Source: Cadophora sp. MPI-SDFR-AT-0126
Taxonomy: Eukaryota; Ascomycota; Leotiomycetes; Helotiales; Ploettnerulaceae
Assembly (NCBI GenBank): GCA_020747065.1
Contig: JAGMVK010000003.1
Span: 2,480,001-2,544,000, forward strand
Length of the DNA stretch: 64,000 bases
Direction: 5' to 3'
Positions 45,559 through 57,494 of this stretch are shown in pieces (position 1 is the stretch's first letter; the number at the start of each line of letters is the position of its first letter). Position numbers and translations under genes: made by a program. The notes under the pieces are model-generated. The model made no database searches and had not been told where the DNA came from. It was given only the letters and a program-made list of their open reading frames with translations.

Positions 45559-46267
45559 ATGGTTCGTGGAGAAGCATCAATCGTCAAGTGCCACTACCAG
45601 GGCAAGGCTGAGGACTTCGTCATCTTCATCGACGACGTCGAGGCCGCCGAGAAGTGGAAGACCGACAAGAGCATTCCTCTTGCTCACATTGTCAGCTCCT
45701 TCAAGGTGTTTGTTACCAAGTAGGTTGCCATTTCGTTCTGTTCGTTTCCTTTGTTCTGCTCGACTCGTGTTCCAAATTACCCCTCACTTGAGGTACAGCA
45801 CCACCGTCATCCAGCCATGTACCCCGCCACACCACGACAGCACTGCATATCAACACACTTCGCTTCACTTCATGTCTGCTCACCAATCCTAAAGCGAGAT
45901 ATATTATTTTTCCCGTATTCCATCATTCATTGCAATTTTCCCTTCCTATCACGAAGAATGAGGACGTGACCGAAATGCTAACATGTCCCCTCCCCGCACA
46001 GGCAAGGCAAGCAAGGCACGCTCGACGGCGCCTCCAACCAAACCCTCGAGACTGAATTCGGCACCAGCAAGGACGAGGAAGTTATCAAGCTGATAATCGA
46101 GAAGGGTATCATGCAAGAGACTGAGGTACGTACCTTCCCATGTGTCAATCCTCCCAAGCTCCACGCACCCCACTATCTTGTAATCCAAAAGCTAACCCCT
46201 CTATCAGGGCATGGTTCGACAAGGCAACAAGAACGAGAGCAACAGCGGTGCCCGCATCGGCCACTAA
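45559..46267 (+). CDS. RTC3: Rtc3-like protein with SBDS N-terminal fold (114 aa, 3 exons)
   Basis: Small cytosolic protein related to the N-terminal domain of the ribosome maturation factor SBDS; the yeast homologue (111 aa) is linked to RNA metabolism and telomere capping. Exons: 45559-45719, 46002-46125, 46208-46267; introns of 282 and 82 bases. The product reads MVRGEASIVKCHYQGKAEDF, IDDVEAAEKWKTDKSIPLAH, FKVFVTKQGKQGTLDGASNQ, TLETEFGTSKDEEVIKLIIE, and ends RQGNKNESNSGARIGH. These are family-typical, and the length agrees. The 282-base first intron is the longest in the window. Confidence 0.93.
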
Positions 46268-46930
46268 ACACTCTCACTCACTCGCTCACAATGAGTGAAG
46301 TACGGAGATGTGGACGATAGCTAGTCGACAATTTCTTCTCGGGACATTTGACATGGACGGGCAGGGCGGAGAGGACCTTGACCCTTTGCATTTGATGCAT
46401 AGGTAGCATAGCAGAGCATCTGCTTGTTTGCTTGCTTGCTACACACTCTTACTGCTGGCGATGATTTGGCTGGCTGGCTGAGAAGCGGCTGGAAAATGGG
46501 TAGGTGGGTGGGGGCATATCATGACTTGATGAGATGATGATGGATGAGTGCCTAGCTAGTTAGGTATTCAATCCTCTGCAAGCAATGAAAATTCGTAAAA
46601 CGCATCATGCTTCATTCGAATGGATCACACTCCAGGTGACTGTAGCTTTGTAATGCTCTTGCATGGTATCCTCGCCCAAAACAGCAAATAGATTACTCGG
46701 CACTTGCTCAACACATGGAGAAATAAGAACTATAAGGTGTATGGCAAATTGCTTGCACCATTAGGTCAATCAATAGGATATAAGGAGTAGTAAGCACTGT
46801 GCTTCCAAAAATTTAAAGGATACTATTCATAGCCGGAAGTCACCCAATAATCCTTCATACCTCATAATGCTACCGCAAAGAAATCATGTGCAAGCAGTAA
46901 TAATCTAAGTAACCCCATAACGCACTCTCT
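46268..46930. other. Convergent 3' region between RTC3 and RhoGEF genes
   Basis: About 660 bases with 3' UTR character; contains short GCTTGCTT and GGCTGGCTG repeats. No gene seen. Confidence 0.35.
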
Positions 46931-49900
46931 TCAACGGAAAAAACTCCTGATACCCTCAGCAACACCAACACGTTTACCCAGAACCAAGCCTCTTCCCTTC
47001 TCTTTCTCTTTTTCCTTTCCCTTTTCCTTTTCCTTCTTGGGCTGCTTACCTGTATTTCCCAGCACATCCATGCTCTGTAGCGACTGCACCTGTGGTACGT
47101 TCTCCTTCTCCTCACATTTCTCCTCGATCATCAGATCAGTCATTGTTGACATGGGAGTAGGCGTGATCCGGTTCATCGGAACACTATTCGCACTCGATGT
47201 TCTAAGTGGAGGCGTGATAATGCGTTGGCCATCGTGACTCCAGCTCTTGACTTTGAGCGTAGCCAGTCTCCGCAATGTGTTTGCAGGACTGTTGTTAGTG
47301 GCGACAGGTATGCTTGGGATGCTCTCGATGGGTTCTGATTGTGGGAGGATCTCCTTCTCATCTTGAATGACTGAGAGGCGGGAGCGTGTAGGATCGTCGC
47401 TTTCAGGTAACTGGTTGGGCTCACTGTGGCATTCGCCTCGAGATGGAATGGCCCTGGTAATGTCATGCTCTCCAGATTCATCATCTTCAGCTGTTATATG
47501 AAGACTAGCCATACTGCCTGAGCGCTTGGTGAAATTGCTTGCAATGCTCGCAACACTGAGCTTTCGCATCATAGAACTAGCAGAAGTGCGAACAAGATGC
47601 TCGCTGCGTGCTCGACTAGTCATCCCTGGGTACGGTAGAATCTCTCGAGTCCAAACATCTGCAAGAAGTGCTTCGAGTCGAATACGATCAGCTCGTGCTG
47701 GTGCAAGGACGGGAATCCGGTTTGTTGAAAGGAGGGACTGAGATCTGTTTATCGAGGCGCACGATGCTGTTTCTTTGAAGGCGTTTGTATTCTTGATGAT
47801 GACTTGACAGAGTCCAGACATTGAACCGACTGTAGTAGCTCTATGTATCGATATCCTTCTAGCAATGGTGCCTGGTGTGGTGTCAGTTCAAGCCATTGCT
47901 TCAGCTTTGGGGGTGTCTACCAGGCTTTCCAAAAACGGCCCCCATAGGTTTAGCAGGCATTAACAATGATGTAAATAATGCTTGCTCTCCAGCGTCAAGA
48001 TTATCTCTGCCAGACCGATCTGCCAGCCGACTTCGCCACTCCAGCTCTTCCTTCGGAGAACATGCACTCATCGTGATCTCAAACAGTTGATGATCGCACT
48101 CGAATACTAATTTCCACGAGCAAGGCGCAGTGTGACATTGTAAACCTGGAAGTAGTTAGTGAAAGGCTTCAGTTCAGAATTTAATGGTGATGGGAGACAT
48201 GTACCTCTACCATTATCAACTTCTTCAATCCGAACCTCGCTGAGTCCAATACAAGCTTGGACTGCGTATACCTGGTCATTCTTCGAGGCCGATGCAAGAA
48301 GTAGAAAGTCCCGGTAGAGGAGACATATCATGTACTGTCCATCGACGCCAGTCATTGTCTGCCACGAGACGTGAAGAACGCCACAGAGATGGATGTGGCC
48401 AAGTGTGCGAATAGATGTCTTTGACCGAGCGCCGGGCTAAGAAAAGTAAGTATATTGTGCTTCCATGGTTAAAACTCATACCATATCGGGAAAGATGAGG
48501 CGATCTTGCAAAAGCCAGGACTTTTCGATGGTAGCCTTCATCCTTGGGTCATCCGTTGCACGGTTGATCTCAGTTGTCGCCTCTCGAAGTCGAATGAGGA
48601 CGTTCTCAATCTCCATATGAGAATCTGGGCAGTCACAAACAGGCGTTTGTTTTAGCAACTCCGAGAACAGGAGAGGGTATCTGCATACACGCTGAATTGG
48701 CTATAACAAATCAGCTAGATTAACCGAACAGGAAATGATCATAGCATACCTTGACCAGAAGATCACCAATTGTCAGTGCCTTTTTGGAAGTGTTATTCTG
48801 GCTATTGATTGACGCCAGAGACGAGGCTAGGGCCTCAAATCCCCTTTGGTACGTCTCCCACTGAGGAATGGTTCGATAGGCGTTGGCGACATCTTTGATC
48901 ATCATCTCATATTTGGCCCCGTATTCCTCGTATACGAAGAACCGATTCATCTGTTGGACACCTCGTGAGCAGAGGAATCGTCTTGGACGGACATATTACC
49001 TTTTTGCCAAATACTCTGGCAACATTGGCTGCAACATTGGGCTCTGCAGTCATACCAGGAATCTTTTGAAGCCAAGCCGTGCCTCCAACATGCTCGGGGA
49101 TGACTGCATCAAGACTTCGCCAGCGGTGGTGTGCATGGCGCGGTGTTTTTAACATCAACTCGGCACTTTGCTGAGTATATTCTGAATGGGGTACTGCTCG
49201 GTGAAGCTCACCCAGCAGATCTTCGTGAAGTTCGACAATGTCATTGAGGTTCCGATTGATAGAAGCTCGAAGGTTCAAAGACAGACTCGGAATCGAAGCC
49301 AAAAGTGTGACATACACCTAGAATCTGTCAGACCTGTTTCTGGGAAAGTTAGTGGGGTGCTGTACTAACATTCATGAGGAACTTGATATCAGCTAGATAG
49401 CTCTCTTCGGTGGTGATGATCTCCTCCAGTACTTTGCGGCGTTGTAGGAGGCGGTTCGTGACGGCTTGGTCAATGACAGCACCGCTAGCAAGGTAGGAAC
49501 TATCTTCGGAAAGACGGCCGACATTTGAAGCTTTGCTGCTGCGGTCTGTTCTTTGATGGCGAGAGGAAACGCCGGTTCTTTTCGAATGTGGAGCAACGCT
49601 CAGGCTCGCGAGACTGATGCTAGCACTTTTGACAGCCGTAACAAACCCGAACGATGATCCCGAGGAGGACTTCTTGTGAGCGGAACGTCGGCGTGTACTC
49701 GGAGTATCAAACAGCTCATGTTCTAGCGCTGAGCCAGTAATGTCGCAGCTGACTGTCTTGCGTCTATCAGTAGCCCGTCTCTGCAGGCTCCTCATCCACT
49801 TATTGAAAGGTCGTTCTCCCTCCAATGGCAACGAACCATTTCCAAAAGGGTCAGCCTCTTCCAAGGAGAATCGTTGAAGCTTGACAGGCTGTGGCGGCTG

Positions 49901-50191
49901 TGTTTCATCGGTATTGAACGACAATCCTAGGGCAGCTATATTATCCAACGTGTTCCAGCCCTCGCCTTTATCGCTGCCACTGGAGACTTCGCTCTTGGAT
50001 CGAAGATTGACTTCATCGAAAAGATCTTCTTGAGATGCATTTCCAGCAGTAGCTTTCTGGCTTGAAGGAGGAGGGATTGGCGTCCCCCAGCTTGTCTTTC
50101 GAGGAATATGTGTCGAACTTCGGCGGGAAAGTGTTGGGGTTGACAATCCCAAGGAGGTTGTAGCATTAAGACCAGCATCTGGCAGATCCAT
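46931..50191 (-). CDS. Rho guanine nucleotide exchange factor, DH-domain protein (985 aa, 7 exons)
   Basis: Predicted activator of a Rho-family GTPase in polarity or cytokinesis. Exons: 50191-49370, 49317-49000, 48950-48750, 48700-48482, 48436-48205, 48145-47921, 47871-46931; all junctions keep frame. The first ~245 residues are Ser-rich and disordered. The DH domain (about residues 250-520) begins RRKVLEEIITTEESYLADIK and contains the CR3 helix PIQRVCRYPLLFSELLK. A PH-like region follows (about 530-680: GHIHLCGVLHVSW, YMICLLYRDFLLLAS, WKLVFECDHQLFEITM). The C-terminal ~310 residues are low complexity and end in a Lys/Glu repeat (EKEKGKEKEKEKG) before VAEGIRSFFR. I cannot assign it to a named yeast GEF. 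The start codon could be preceded by an unseen exon. Confidence 0.82.
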
Positions 50192-50864
50192 AATGTGGGA
50201 GCAAGGATCCAAAAATGTAAATACAAAATTGCTCCAAACGTCCAAGAAAGGTCAGGTCTTTGATAGAAAAAGACCGATTTACATACAATGCAAGAGAAGA
50301 ATGGGATGAGAGTGACCAAGATTGTGAAGCATGAGTAAAGAAGCAAGTATTGGGAAGGGACATCACTTGAAGCATCCCATGATAGTACTGACTGCGGCAA
50401 GAGCGAATTTGCAGCAACAATTAAGATGTTCCTTCCTACACTTTCAAAGAATCGGGGGCTAGATAACAATACGACAAAATAATTCTGATACAACTTATCT
50501 TCTCTTGGTGTGAACCTCATTTTCAGTGCCTTTTCTCGGGAACTTGCTTTCAAGCCTCCTAAAACATTAAGCACAAGCCTAAAGCCGAGCCGCTCTTTGA
50601 AAGAGAACTCAAAACGAGCTGAACATCAGGCCATAGTTCACTCGAATCCAGTTGACATCATAAATAGCCCCTACTTGGGATCGAATGATTCGATGATTGA
50701 GCTGTCGTGAGCGAAGGATGGCATGTCAGAAAGAAGTGGAATTGGTGGCTGAGTCATCATGAGAATATACCCCGCCAAATCAACGCGTCCCCTCGAAGCC
50801 TGGGAACAAGGCTGAACAAAAAGTGAGTTGCCTCCGAAGTCAAACGTCCGCATCAACTCGAGAG
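50192..50864. promoter_or_regulatory. Divergent promoter region between RhoGEF and NAS2 genes
   Basis: Holds both promoters. Open frames that run across this stretch on the minus strand (49936-50574) are in a different frame from the RhoGEF and are not called. Confidence 0.4.
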
Positions 50865-51731
50865 ATGGGACTACCATTGAAAATGGAGAATCTTCACGCC
50901 CCAACGGTGCCTTCTGGGCCTACGTCTGGCCCTGCGACGAATGGAATTCAATCGAGCGGCTTGACTTTGGCACAGCTCCAAGCGAAGAAAGACAGCCTAG
51001 AGGCGGAGATCAGAGCTTTGGGAGGAGTTTTGGACTCCGTATGTGCAGCCATTGAAAGGTTCGACCTACGCTGATAGGAGTAGCATGGCGTCGACATGAA
51101 TACAAGACTCCTTACTCCGGATGGTTTTCCTCGAGCAGACTTGGATGTTGCGCAGAGTATGTACCACGTCCCCAAACACCAGCACATACTGATAAGCGAC
51201 CAGTTCGAACGACACGAGCACGTATCATCTACCTCAAGAACGACCACAAAGCTCTAATGAGCGTGATCGAAAAACACATCCACGAACACTTTGCACGGCT
51301 GGCAGAGAATGGACCAGAGGATGAGCCCATGACCAATGGAAGCAGCACGATGACCGACTTCCCAGCATCTTCAGGACCACAAATATTAAGCCCTCCTTTC
51401 GCTAAGGTCAACAGCGTTGTGGCAGGTAGCCCAGCAGAATCTGCCGGCTTAAAAGCAGGAGATCAGATTAGGGCATTTGGATATGTCAACATTGCGAACC
51501 ACGATGAATTGAAGAAGGTTGCTGAGTGCGTTCAGGGAAACGAGGGTGTAAGTTTCCACCTCCACTACATACTTCGGTGGTCCAGGCTGACATCCACAGC
51601 GAGATGTTCTTGTCAAAGTCTCTAGAGCTATTAGTGGCAGCTCGAGAAAGCAGGAGCTACAATTGACTCTCACACCGAGACGAGATTGGGGAGGACGGGG
51701 TCTTCTTGGATGCCATATCCTTCCTCTGTAA
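50865..51731 (+). CDS. NAS2: 26S proteasome assembly chaperone Nas2 (PSMD9/p27; 240 aa, 4 exons)
   Basis: Chaperone for assembly of the proteasome regulatory particle base, binding the Rpt5 C-terminus through its PDZ domain. Exons: 50865-51038, 51084-51156, 51204-51547, 51600-51731; introns 45, 47 and 52 bases. The N-terminal helical domain includes LTLAQLQAKKDSLEAEIRAL, then the conserved GVDMNTRLLTPDGFPRADLD and RTTRARIIYLKNDHKALM. The PDZ domain covers about residues 135-235: PFAKVNSVVAGSPAESAGLK, AGDQIRAFGYVNIAN and VLVKVSRA. It ends LTPRRDWGGRGLLGCHILPL, the usual family terminus. Length matches fungal homologues. Confidence 0.94.
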
Positions 51732-52336
51732 CTGTTGTAGGGAGTTAGAGACAGAAACCATCCCATTGATATTGCATTTAGAGCGCAGGTGTTCCACGGA
51801 AGGCGTTAGGATTGGGAAACGGACGATGCGGGTGGATGACATTGTGACAGTAGCATGGCAGCAAAAGGGCTTCTCTTCCAGTGCAAGAAATATCTCTTGT
51901 AACCTTCAGCATAGTGATTGAAACTGCAGAGAGATATAGATGTGAAATATGATTTTATCCCACCAAAGACGTGTGACGTAGAACTTCCGATTCGAAATTG
52001 AATTGGAAGATGAATCAAAGATTCACAGCTGCAACCGGGCAGGCGGCAATAGATACGGTCACGTGCTTCGCTTAGGTTAGCATTTTTCGAACAGCGCCCG
52101 CCTCTTTGCCTGCCAAAACATCCTCGCAACTTCGAGAGAGATCGAATCATACTCCACCACGTCCACAAACGAAACAACGTACAAAGGTTCGTACTCCGAC
52201 ATAAACTCCCATCGCATGAGACTCCGTCGGGGCTTACTGCCACCATACCTGCGCCTGCTAATCAGTTTATCGTAGTCTAAAGAGATTCTGATCGACTGTT
52301 TACCTCAATTACGACTTCACAACCACATCAGCAACC
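51732..52336. promoter_or_regulatory. Intergenic region upstream of the Ran GTPase gene
   Basis: About 600 bases between same-strand genes, with no credible coding frame. The Ran promoter and 5' UTR should lie here; no TATA box is evident. Confidence 0.35.
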
Positions 52337-53274
52337 ATGGCTGAAGCAGCTTCGTCCGTCCCTACCTTCAAGCTCGTGCTTGTCGGTGATGGAGGAACCG
52401 GAAAGGTGAGCCTTATCGACCTGCTGGATGCGCCGCTGGTGGTGGTGCTAGGTGGAAAGCGCACGAACAAAGCTGCCTACATGTCGCATCGGGGGTCCAT
52501 CCAAATACACGGCTGTAGCTAACAACTGAACAGACTACCTTTGTCAAGCGTCATTTGACCGGAGAGTTTGAGAAGAAGTATATCGCAACCCTCGGTGTCG
52601 AAGTTCACCCTCTTGGATTCAGCACAGTATGCGCATCACCCCACCAAAGCTTGTTCAGCGCGGCTAAAACTTTGTTAGAACTTGGGCAACATTCAGTTTG
52701 ATGTCTGGGATACTGCGGGACAAGAGAAGTTCGGCGGTCTGCGTGATGGATATTATATCAACGGCCAATGCGGTATCATCATGTTCGACGTTACCTCCAG
52801 AATTACCTACAAGAACGTTCCCAACTGGCATCGTACGTATCAGGCAATATCGGACATTCAGATGAAAATATACTAATGGCGATTGCTTAGGTGACTTGGT
52901 CCGTGTCTGCGAGAACATCCCCATCGTCCTCACCGGCAATAAGGTAGATGTCAAGGAGAGAAAGGTCAAGGCCAAGACAATCACCTTCCACCGAAAGAAG
53001 AACCTCCAATACTACGATATCTCTGCCAAGTCCAACTACAACTTCGAGAAGCCTTTCCTCTGGTTGGCCCGAAAGCTGGTCGGAAACGCCACTCTTGTAT
53101 GTCTCTATCATATGTCTCTTCTGCTCGTTCTGACTGTTATAGGAATTTGTTGCTGCACCCGCCCTTGCCCCACCTACCGCAACTGTCGACGCCGAGTTGC
53201 TCGCCCAATACCAGCAGGAGATGAACGATGCTGCCCAGATGCCTCTTCCAGATGAGGATGATGCTGATTTGTAG
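52337..53274 (+). CDS. GSP1: Ran GTPase (Gsp1; 217 aa, 5 exons)
   Basis: Small GTPase that gives direction to nuclear transport and acts in spindle assembly. Exons: 52337-52405, 52534-52626, 52679-52832, 52891-53096, 53143-53274. The introns are 128, 52, 58 and 46 bases; the first, as often in Ran genes, splits the P loop after GDGGTGK. G1 reads [10 protein letters not shown], the effector region [15 protein letters not shown]3 [18 protein letters not shown]4 NKVD and G5 SAKSNYN. The C-terminus ends in the acidic Ran tail (LPDEDDADL) and there is no CAAX box, both Ran-specific features. Every motif is intact, and the length equals that of the family. Confidence 0.98.
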
Positions 53275-54626
53275 ACTGCGCTACACCATCTTGTGGAGGA
53301 AATAGCAATCACTTCTTAGCAGCATCTTAGAAAGTTCTTTTTTCGGCGATATGCATGTTTTTGTCCGTTCGTCTTGCAGATAGAGACATATGACAACGGG
53401 TGCTCTTTTTTTCTGGGCAAGGATATCTCGCATGCAGCGGGCATGTTGAGCGGGATGGATGGATGGCGGGATGGATGGGAGGGAATTTTATGAACAACGA
53501 AGCAAAACGTTGGGGAGAGCAAAGACTTCAGACACAGCTGCTTATCAGCTTATGTAGCTAGACCAAAAAGCCAGCAGTCCTTTCGATTTGGCCACCAAAG
53601 CGAGGTCTCGACCCGAATTTCGCCCGTGATACTTCTAGCACTCATCTTCCCATATGTCAAGACGGCAAGTGTCGTTGCTGAGCTTCCATAATTAGGGAGC
53701 ATTCCCTTGTCCTTGTCATTTTCATTTTTGCTTCGAAGTTCCACAATGATTGCCAGAAGTGCAAGATGCAGCTGCGAACATAGAGGAAAGTTGATGTCAA
53801 CCAATCTTCGATTTGCCGTTGCCGGTGCTAGCCCCCACCAGGAAGGTAGATCATCATACGAGTGAGTATCCCGGTCGCCCCTGCCCCTCATCATCATCAT
53901 GCTGTTGTCGAAATACCGCGAACAGTTCTTCATAGCGGAGATCTCAGGTAGTTTCGGAACATGCAGCATCTTCAGCAAAACTTCCACAGAAAGTTGTCTT
54001 TTTTGAAGTTCTTCGGTCCTCCAGGCATTGCAAGCCGATGCCAGACTAAGGATTTACTTCACGCTCAATGCCGGCATCCATCTCTCTGTGGGGAGATCTG
54101 GTTGACTAGCACTTTGTTGGCTCCGTTGGTCCAAGTACTATTCAAGCTTTAATGCCAAGTTATATGTTAGTATGCTCGGAAAAGACATGGAGTAGCATCG
54201 TCACTTGTGACATCCACGACGACCTTCCAAATTCTCCTCTAGTTGCTTGATTCCACCACTCAACGTTGCATATTCCTCATCTGTTATGACCTTATCGGCA
54301 TGTAAGACTCGGATAGATTCTTTTGAATCCCTGTCTTCCGTTGGTGTGTTCGAGGATCCCGTCATATGATCGACATGGAACCATTCTCGAAGTCGAGCTT
54401 CCCTTCAATTTACCTTGAGATCGTCCGATCGGACTTCTCAATTACTATGGAAGCTCCGGTAAAAAATCATTTGTAAGTTCTGCATGTTGAGCAGCCTTGG
54501 GGCTATAAAACTAGAGCTACTCCTCAATATTTGCTGAAATAGATTTCTCATATCCGGCTGCTCCGTTCGCCAGAAACAAGGTTGTAGTTTCTTCTGTCTT
54601 CTCATATATTCTCATATAAAGGAAAG
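53275..54626. other. Intergenic between Ran and carboxypeptidase genes
   Basis: 1.35 kb. A minus-strand frame at 53550-53987 (about 140 residues, with a run of Met) has no recognisable family and no clear splice partners, so it is not called. The right end contains a clear TATA box for the carboxypeptidase. Confidence 0.4.
54504..54510 (+). promoter_or_regulatory. TATA box of the serine carboxypeptidase gene
   Basis: TATAAAA, 117 bases upstream of the ATG at 54627, in an otherwise A/T-moderate promoter. Confidence 0.55.
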
Positions 54627-56897
54627 ATGATTTTGTCACTTGTATCTTCGTTGGCACTGCTTACAGGCGTCAATGGTATCCGATACACTCAGCCAAATCT
54701 TCAAGCCAGGTCAATCGACAATCACAAATTTGTCAGACAACTTCCCGCAAATGCAACAGGATTGAAGACCATCGCTACTCCACAAAATGTGACGATCAGA
54801 TACAAGGAGCCGGGTAAGGAGGGTGTTTGCGAAACGACTCCCGGGGTGAACTCTTATTCTGGATACATTGATCTGGATGTATGTTTTATGTGGCGTGAAG
54901 AAGATTTCTATAATTGGCTGAATTTGAATAGGAAACTTCGCATACATTCTTTTGGTTCTTCGAAGCGAGGAACAATCCCAAGGAGGCGCCTGTAACTCTT
55001 TGGCTGAATGGTGGCCCTGGGTCTGATTCCTTGATCGGCTTGTTTGAAGGTAAGTCTGCATGCTATGATTGGGAAATGGAAACTTACTTCGTCTACTTCC
55101 AGAACTTGGCCCTTGCAATGTTACCGCAAATCTAACCACGCAGATTAATCCATACTCTTGGACTGAGGTTTCGAATATGCTGTTCTTGTCACAACCACTA
55201 GGGGTCGGCTTCTCTTATGGAGTTGAAGGGGAAGGCAGCCTCGACTCAGGTACATCTGACTATCGGTCTTATTATTTGATTTAGCTAACGACTGTTCAGT
55301 GGGTACTTACCAGAACAGCTCAGTCAACGGAGTCAAAGGTCGATATCCAGTGATTAACGCAACAACTCTCGATACTACAGACCTATCCGCCGCCGCTGCA
55401 TGGCACATTTTGCAAGGATTTCTAGGCGGGCTACCACATCTGGATTCTAATATCGCTTCGAAGGAGTTCAACCTTTGGACGGAAAGTTATGGTGGTCACT
55501 ACGGACCAGGTAGACTTTGCTCACGAGGTCAGCAACTGGATCATTACTAAACCTGGCCTTCTAGCATTCTTCAACTACTTTTACGAACAGAACGAGATGA
55601 TTGCCAATGGTTCTAGTGAGGGGATCCAGCTCAATTTCAATACTCTGGGGGTCATTAATGGCATCATCGACGAGTATACCCAAGCTCCATAGTCAGTTTC
55701 CACGCGATCTCGTGTCTCTGAAGCCTTCTGACCTGATCAAACAAGTTATCCTGAATTTGCAGTCAACAGTAGGTCCATCGCGCGAGAGTCGATGCTTCCA
55801 CAACACTGAAATTAATTGTAGATACCTACGGAATCAAAGCAGTCAACGATACTGGTGAGTGTAACAGATGGATACTCGAGCCCTGCTGCAAGATTCGGCT
55901 GACAGAAGCAGTATACAATTACCAGAAGTTTGCACTGTAAGAAGCCAAGCAGAGTCTACTGGATTTTTCTAACAAAAACCTAGAAATATGGTCTACGGTT
56001 GCCTTGATCAGATCAGCATGTGCCGAGCGACAAACCTCGAAACTCTTTCCGACCAAGCCATCTGCACCGAGGCAGAGAACATGTGCAGAGATAATGTCGA
56101 AGGACCGTATTATTACTACTCTGGTAGGGGTGTCTATGATATCCGACATCCAGCAGATGATCCGACACCACCAAGTTACTACGTCGACTACCTAAATTTG
56201 GACTCCACACGAAATGCTCTCGGTGTCAATCTCAACTATTCCCAGTCCAACGACGAGGTCTACTATGCTTTCCAACAGACAGGAGACTTCGTGTATCCTA
56301 ATTTCATCGAGGATCTTGAGATGCTATTGAATAACAGTATTAGAGTTTCTTTGATTTATGGTGATGCGGATTACATCTGTAACTGGTGAGCTGCTCCCTA
56401 GCCACCTCCATATAGCATTGCTGAAAATAAGACAGGTTTGGAGGTCAAGCAGTCTCTCTTGGTGTCAACTACACGCATAAGGAAGAGTTTGCAGCTGCCG
56501 GTTATGCACCGTTTATGGTAGACGGCACAGAATATGGCGAGGTCCGACAACGTGGAAATTTCTCCTTCACACGAGTCTACGAGGCAAGTGCAATTTCTTC
56601 TATTGATATTTTCCACCTCTCCCCACTAACAATGCAAAGGCCGGCCACGAGGTCCCTTATTATCAACCGATAGCTAGTCTTGAGCTGTTCCGCCGAACCC
56701 TCCTGGGCTTGGATGTTGCAGATGGGAACTTGAGGATATCCGCCAACTACACGACCACGGGAACGGCAAACTCGACTCATACTGAGTCTTTCGTTGCATT
56801 GCCCTCAACTTCGTCGAGCCAAGCGAGTGGGGCGTCAACTGTGAATTCTAGTGCTGCCGCAGTCACAAGTGTCGCACCGCAGGTAATTGAATGGTAG
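54627..56897 (+). CDS. Secreted serine carboxypeptidase, peptidase family S10 (about 582 aa, 11 exons)
   Basis: Exons: 54627-54878, 54932-55049, 55103-55249, 55300-55509, 55565-55691, 55746-55768 (23 bases), 55822-55854, 55906-55936, 55984-56385, 56436-56583, 56640-56897. The last intron (56584-56639) uses a GC donor (GCAAGT). The signal peptide is residues 1-17 ([17 protein letters not shown]). S10 marks in order: [20 protein letters not shown] (oxyanion/substrate region), the nucleophile Ser in [11 protein letters not shown], Asp in [10 protein letters not shown] and His in [12 protein letters not shown]. Many N-x-S/T glycosylation sites are present. The C-terminal ~45 residues are Ser/Thr-rich. 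The triad is complete, so the enzyme is probably active outside the cell or in the vacuole. Exon 8 has a second possible acceptor 6 bases downstream, giving 580 residues. Confidence 0.9.
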
Positions 56898-57494
56898 GAG
56901 GAATTTACCCGTTGGAAGTCGTTCCATGACTTGGGCAGAATTGGAGAATTTATGAAATTCAAAACTTATCACCAGTCACTCCATTGTAGAACTGCTGTGG
57001 TGGGGGTTTAATTTCGAAACCCGTAGCGTGCTTTCATAAACATTAATGCATTCAAAAGAGTCAAATAGACCGATTTCAAGCACTGAGGGTTTTCCACAGC
57101 TCTGTCGATTCTGTTCGAAGAATAATAGCAACAATCTTACAAAGTTATAAACAACAGGACTGCCCATGGTAATCATTCGTGTAGTCGTTTCGAAATTGTG
57201 AACGCGTCAGTGAAGTTTGGCCTCGAGGTCTTTGTTCCTGTGTTGATAGGACGTGATGTTGACTTAGAGCCCGAAGTGGATTGGAGTGGGCGGAATTTCT
57301 TCGGCCCTGAGTCCAACGCGCCTTGAATATTGGCCAACGCGCCTCTCCGCTCTTTAATATCTCCTCCCACTTCTCTCCGGATCCCAACATCAATTGAACT
57401 TCCACGACCCAAATTCTTTTGAGATTCTTTCGAAACAATATTCACTACATCATACACCTTTATACGTATTGATATGTTATGAATATCAACCAAA
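56898..57494. promoter_or_regulatory. Intergenic region upstream of homeobox gene
   Basis: About 600 bases: 3' UTR of the carboxypeptidase and promoter of the homeobox gene. No distinct element seen. Confidence 0.35.

Noticed and set aside
53550..53987. Minus-strand frame of about 140 residues with a run of Met
   Set aside because: No recognised domain and no plausible splice-linked exons. The composition does not clearly favour coding, so I left it uncalled.
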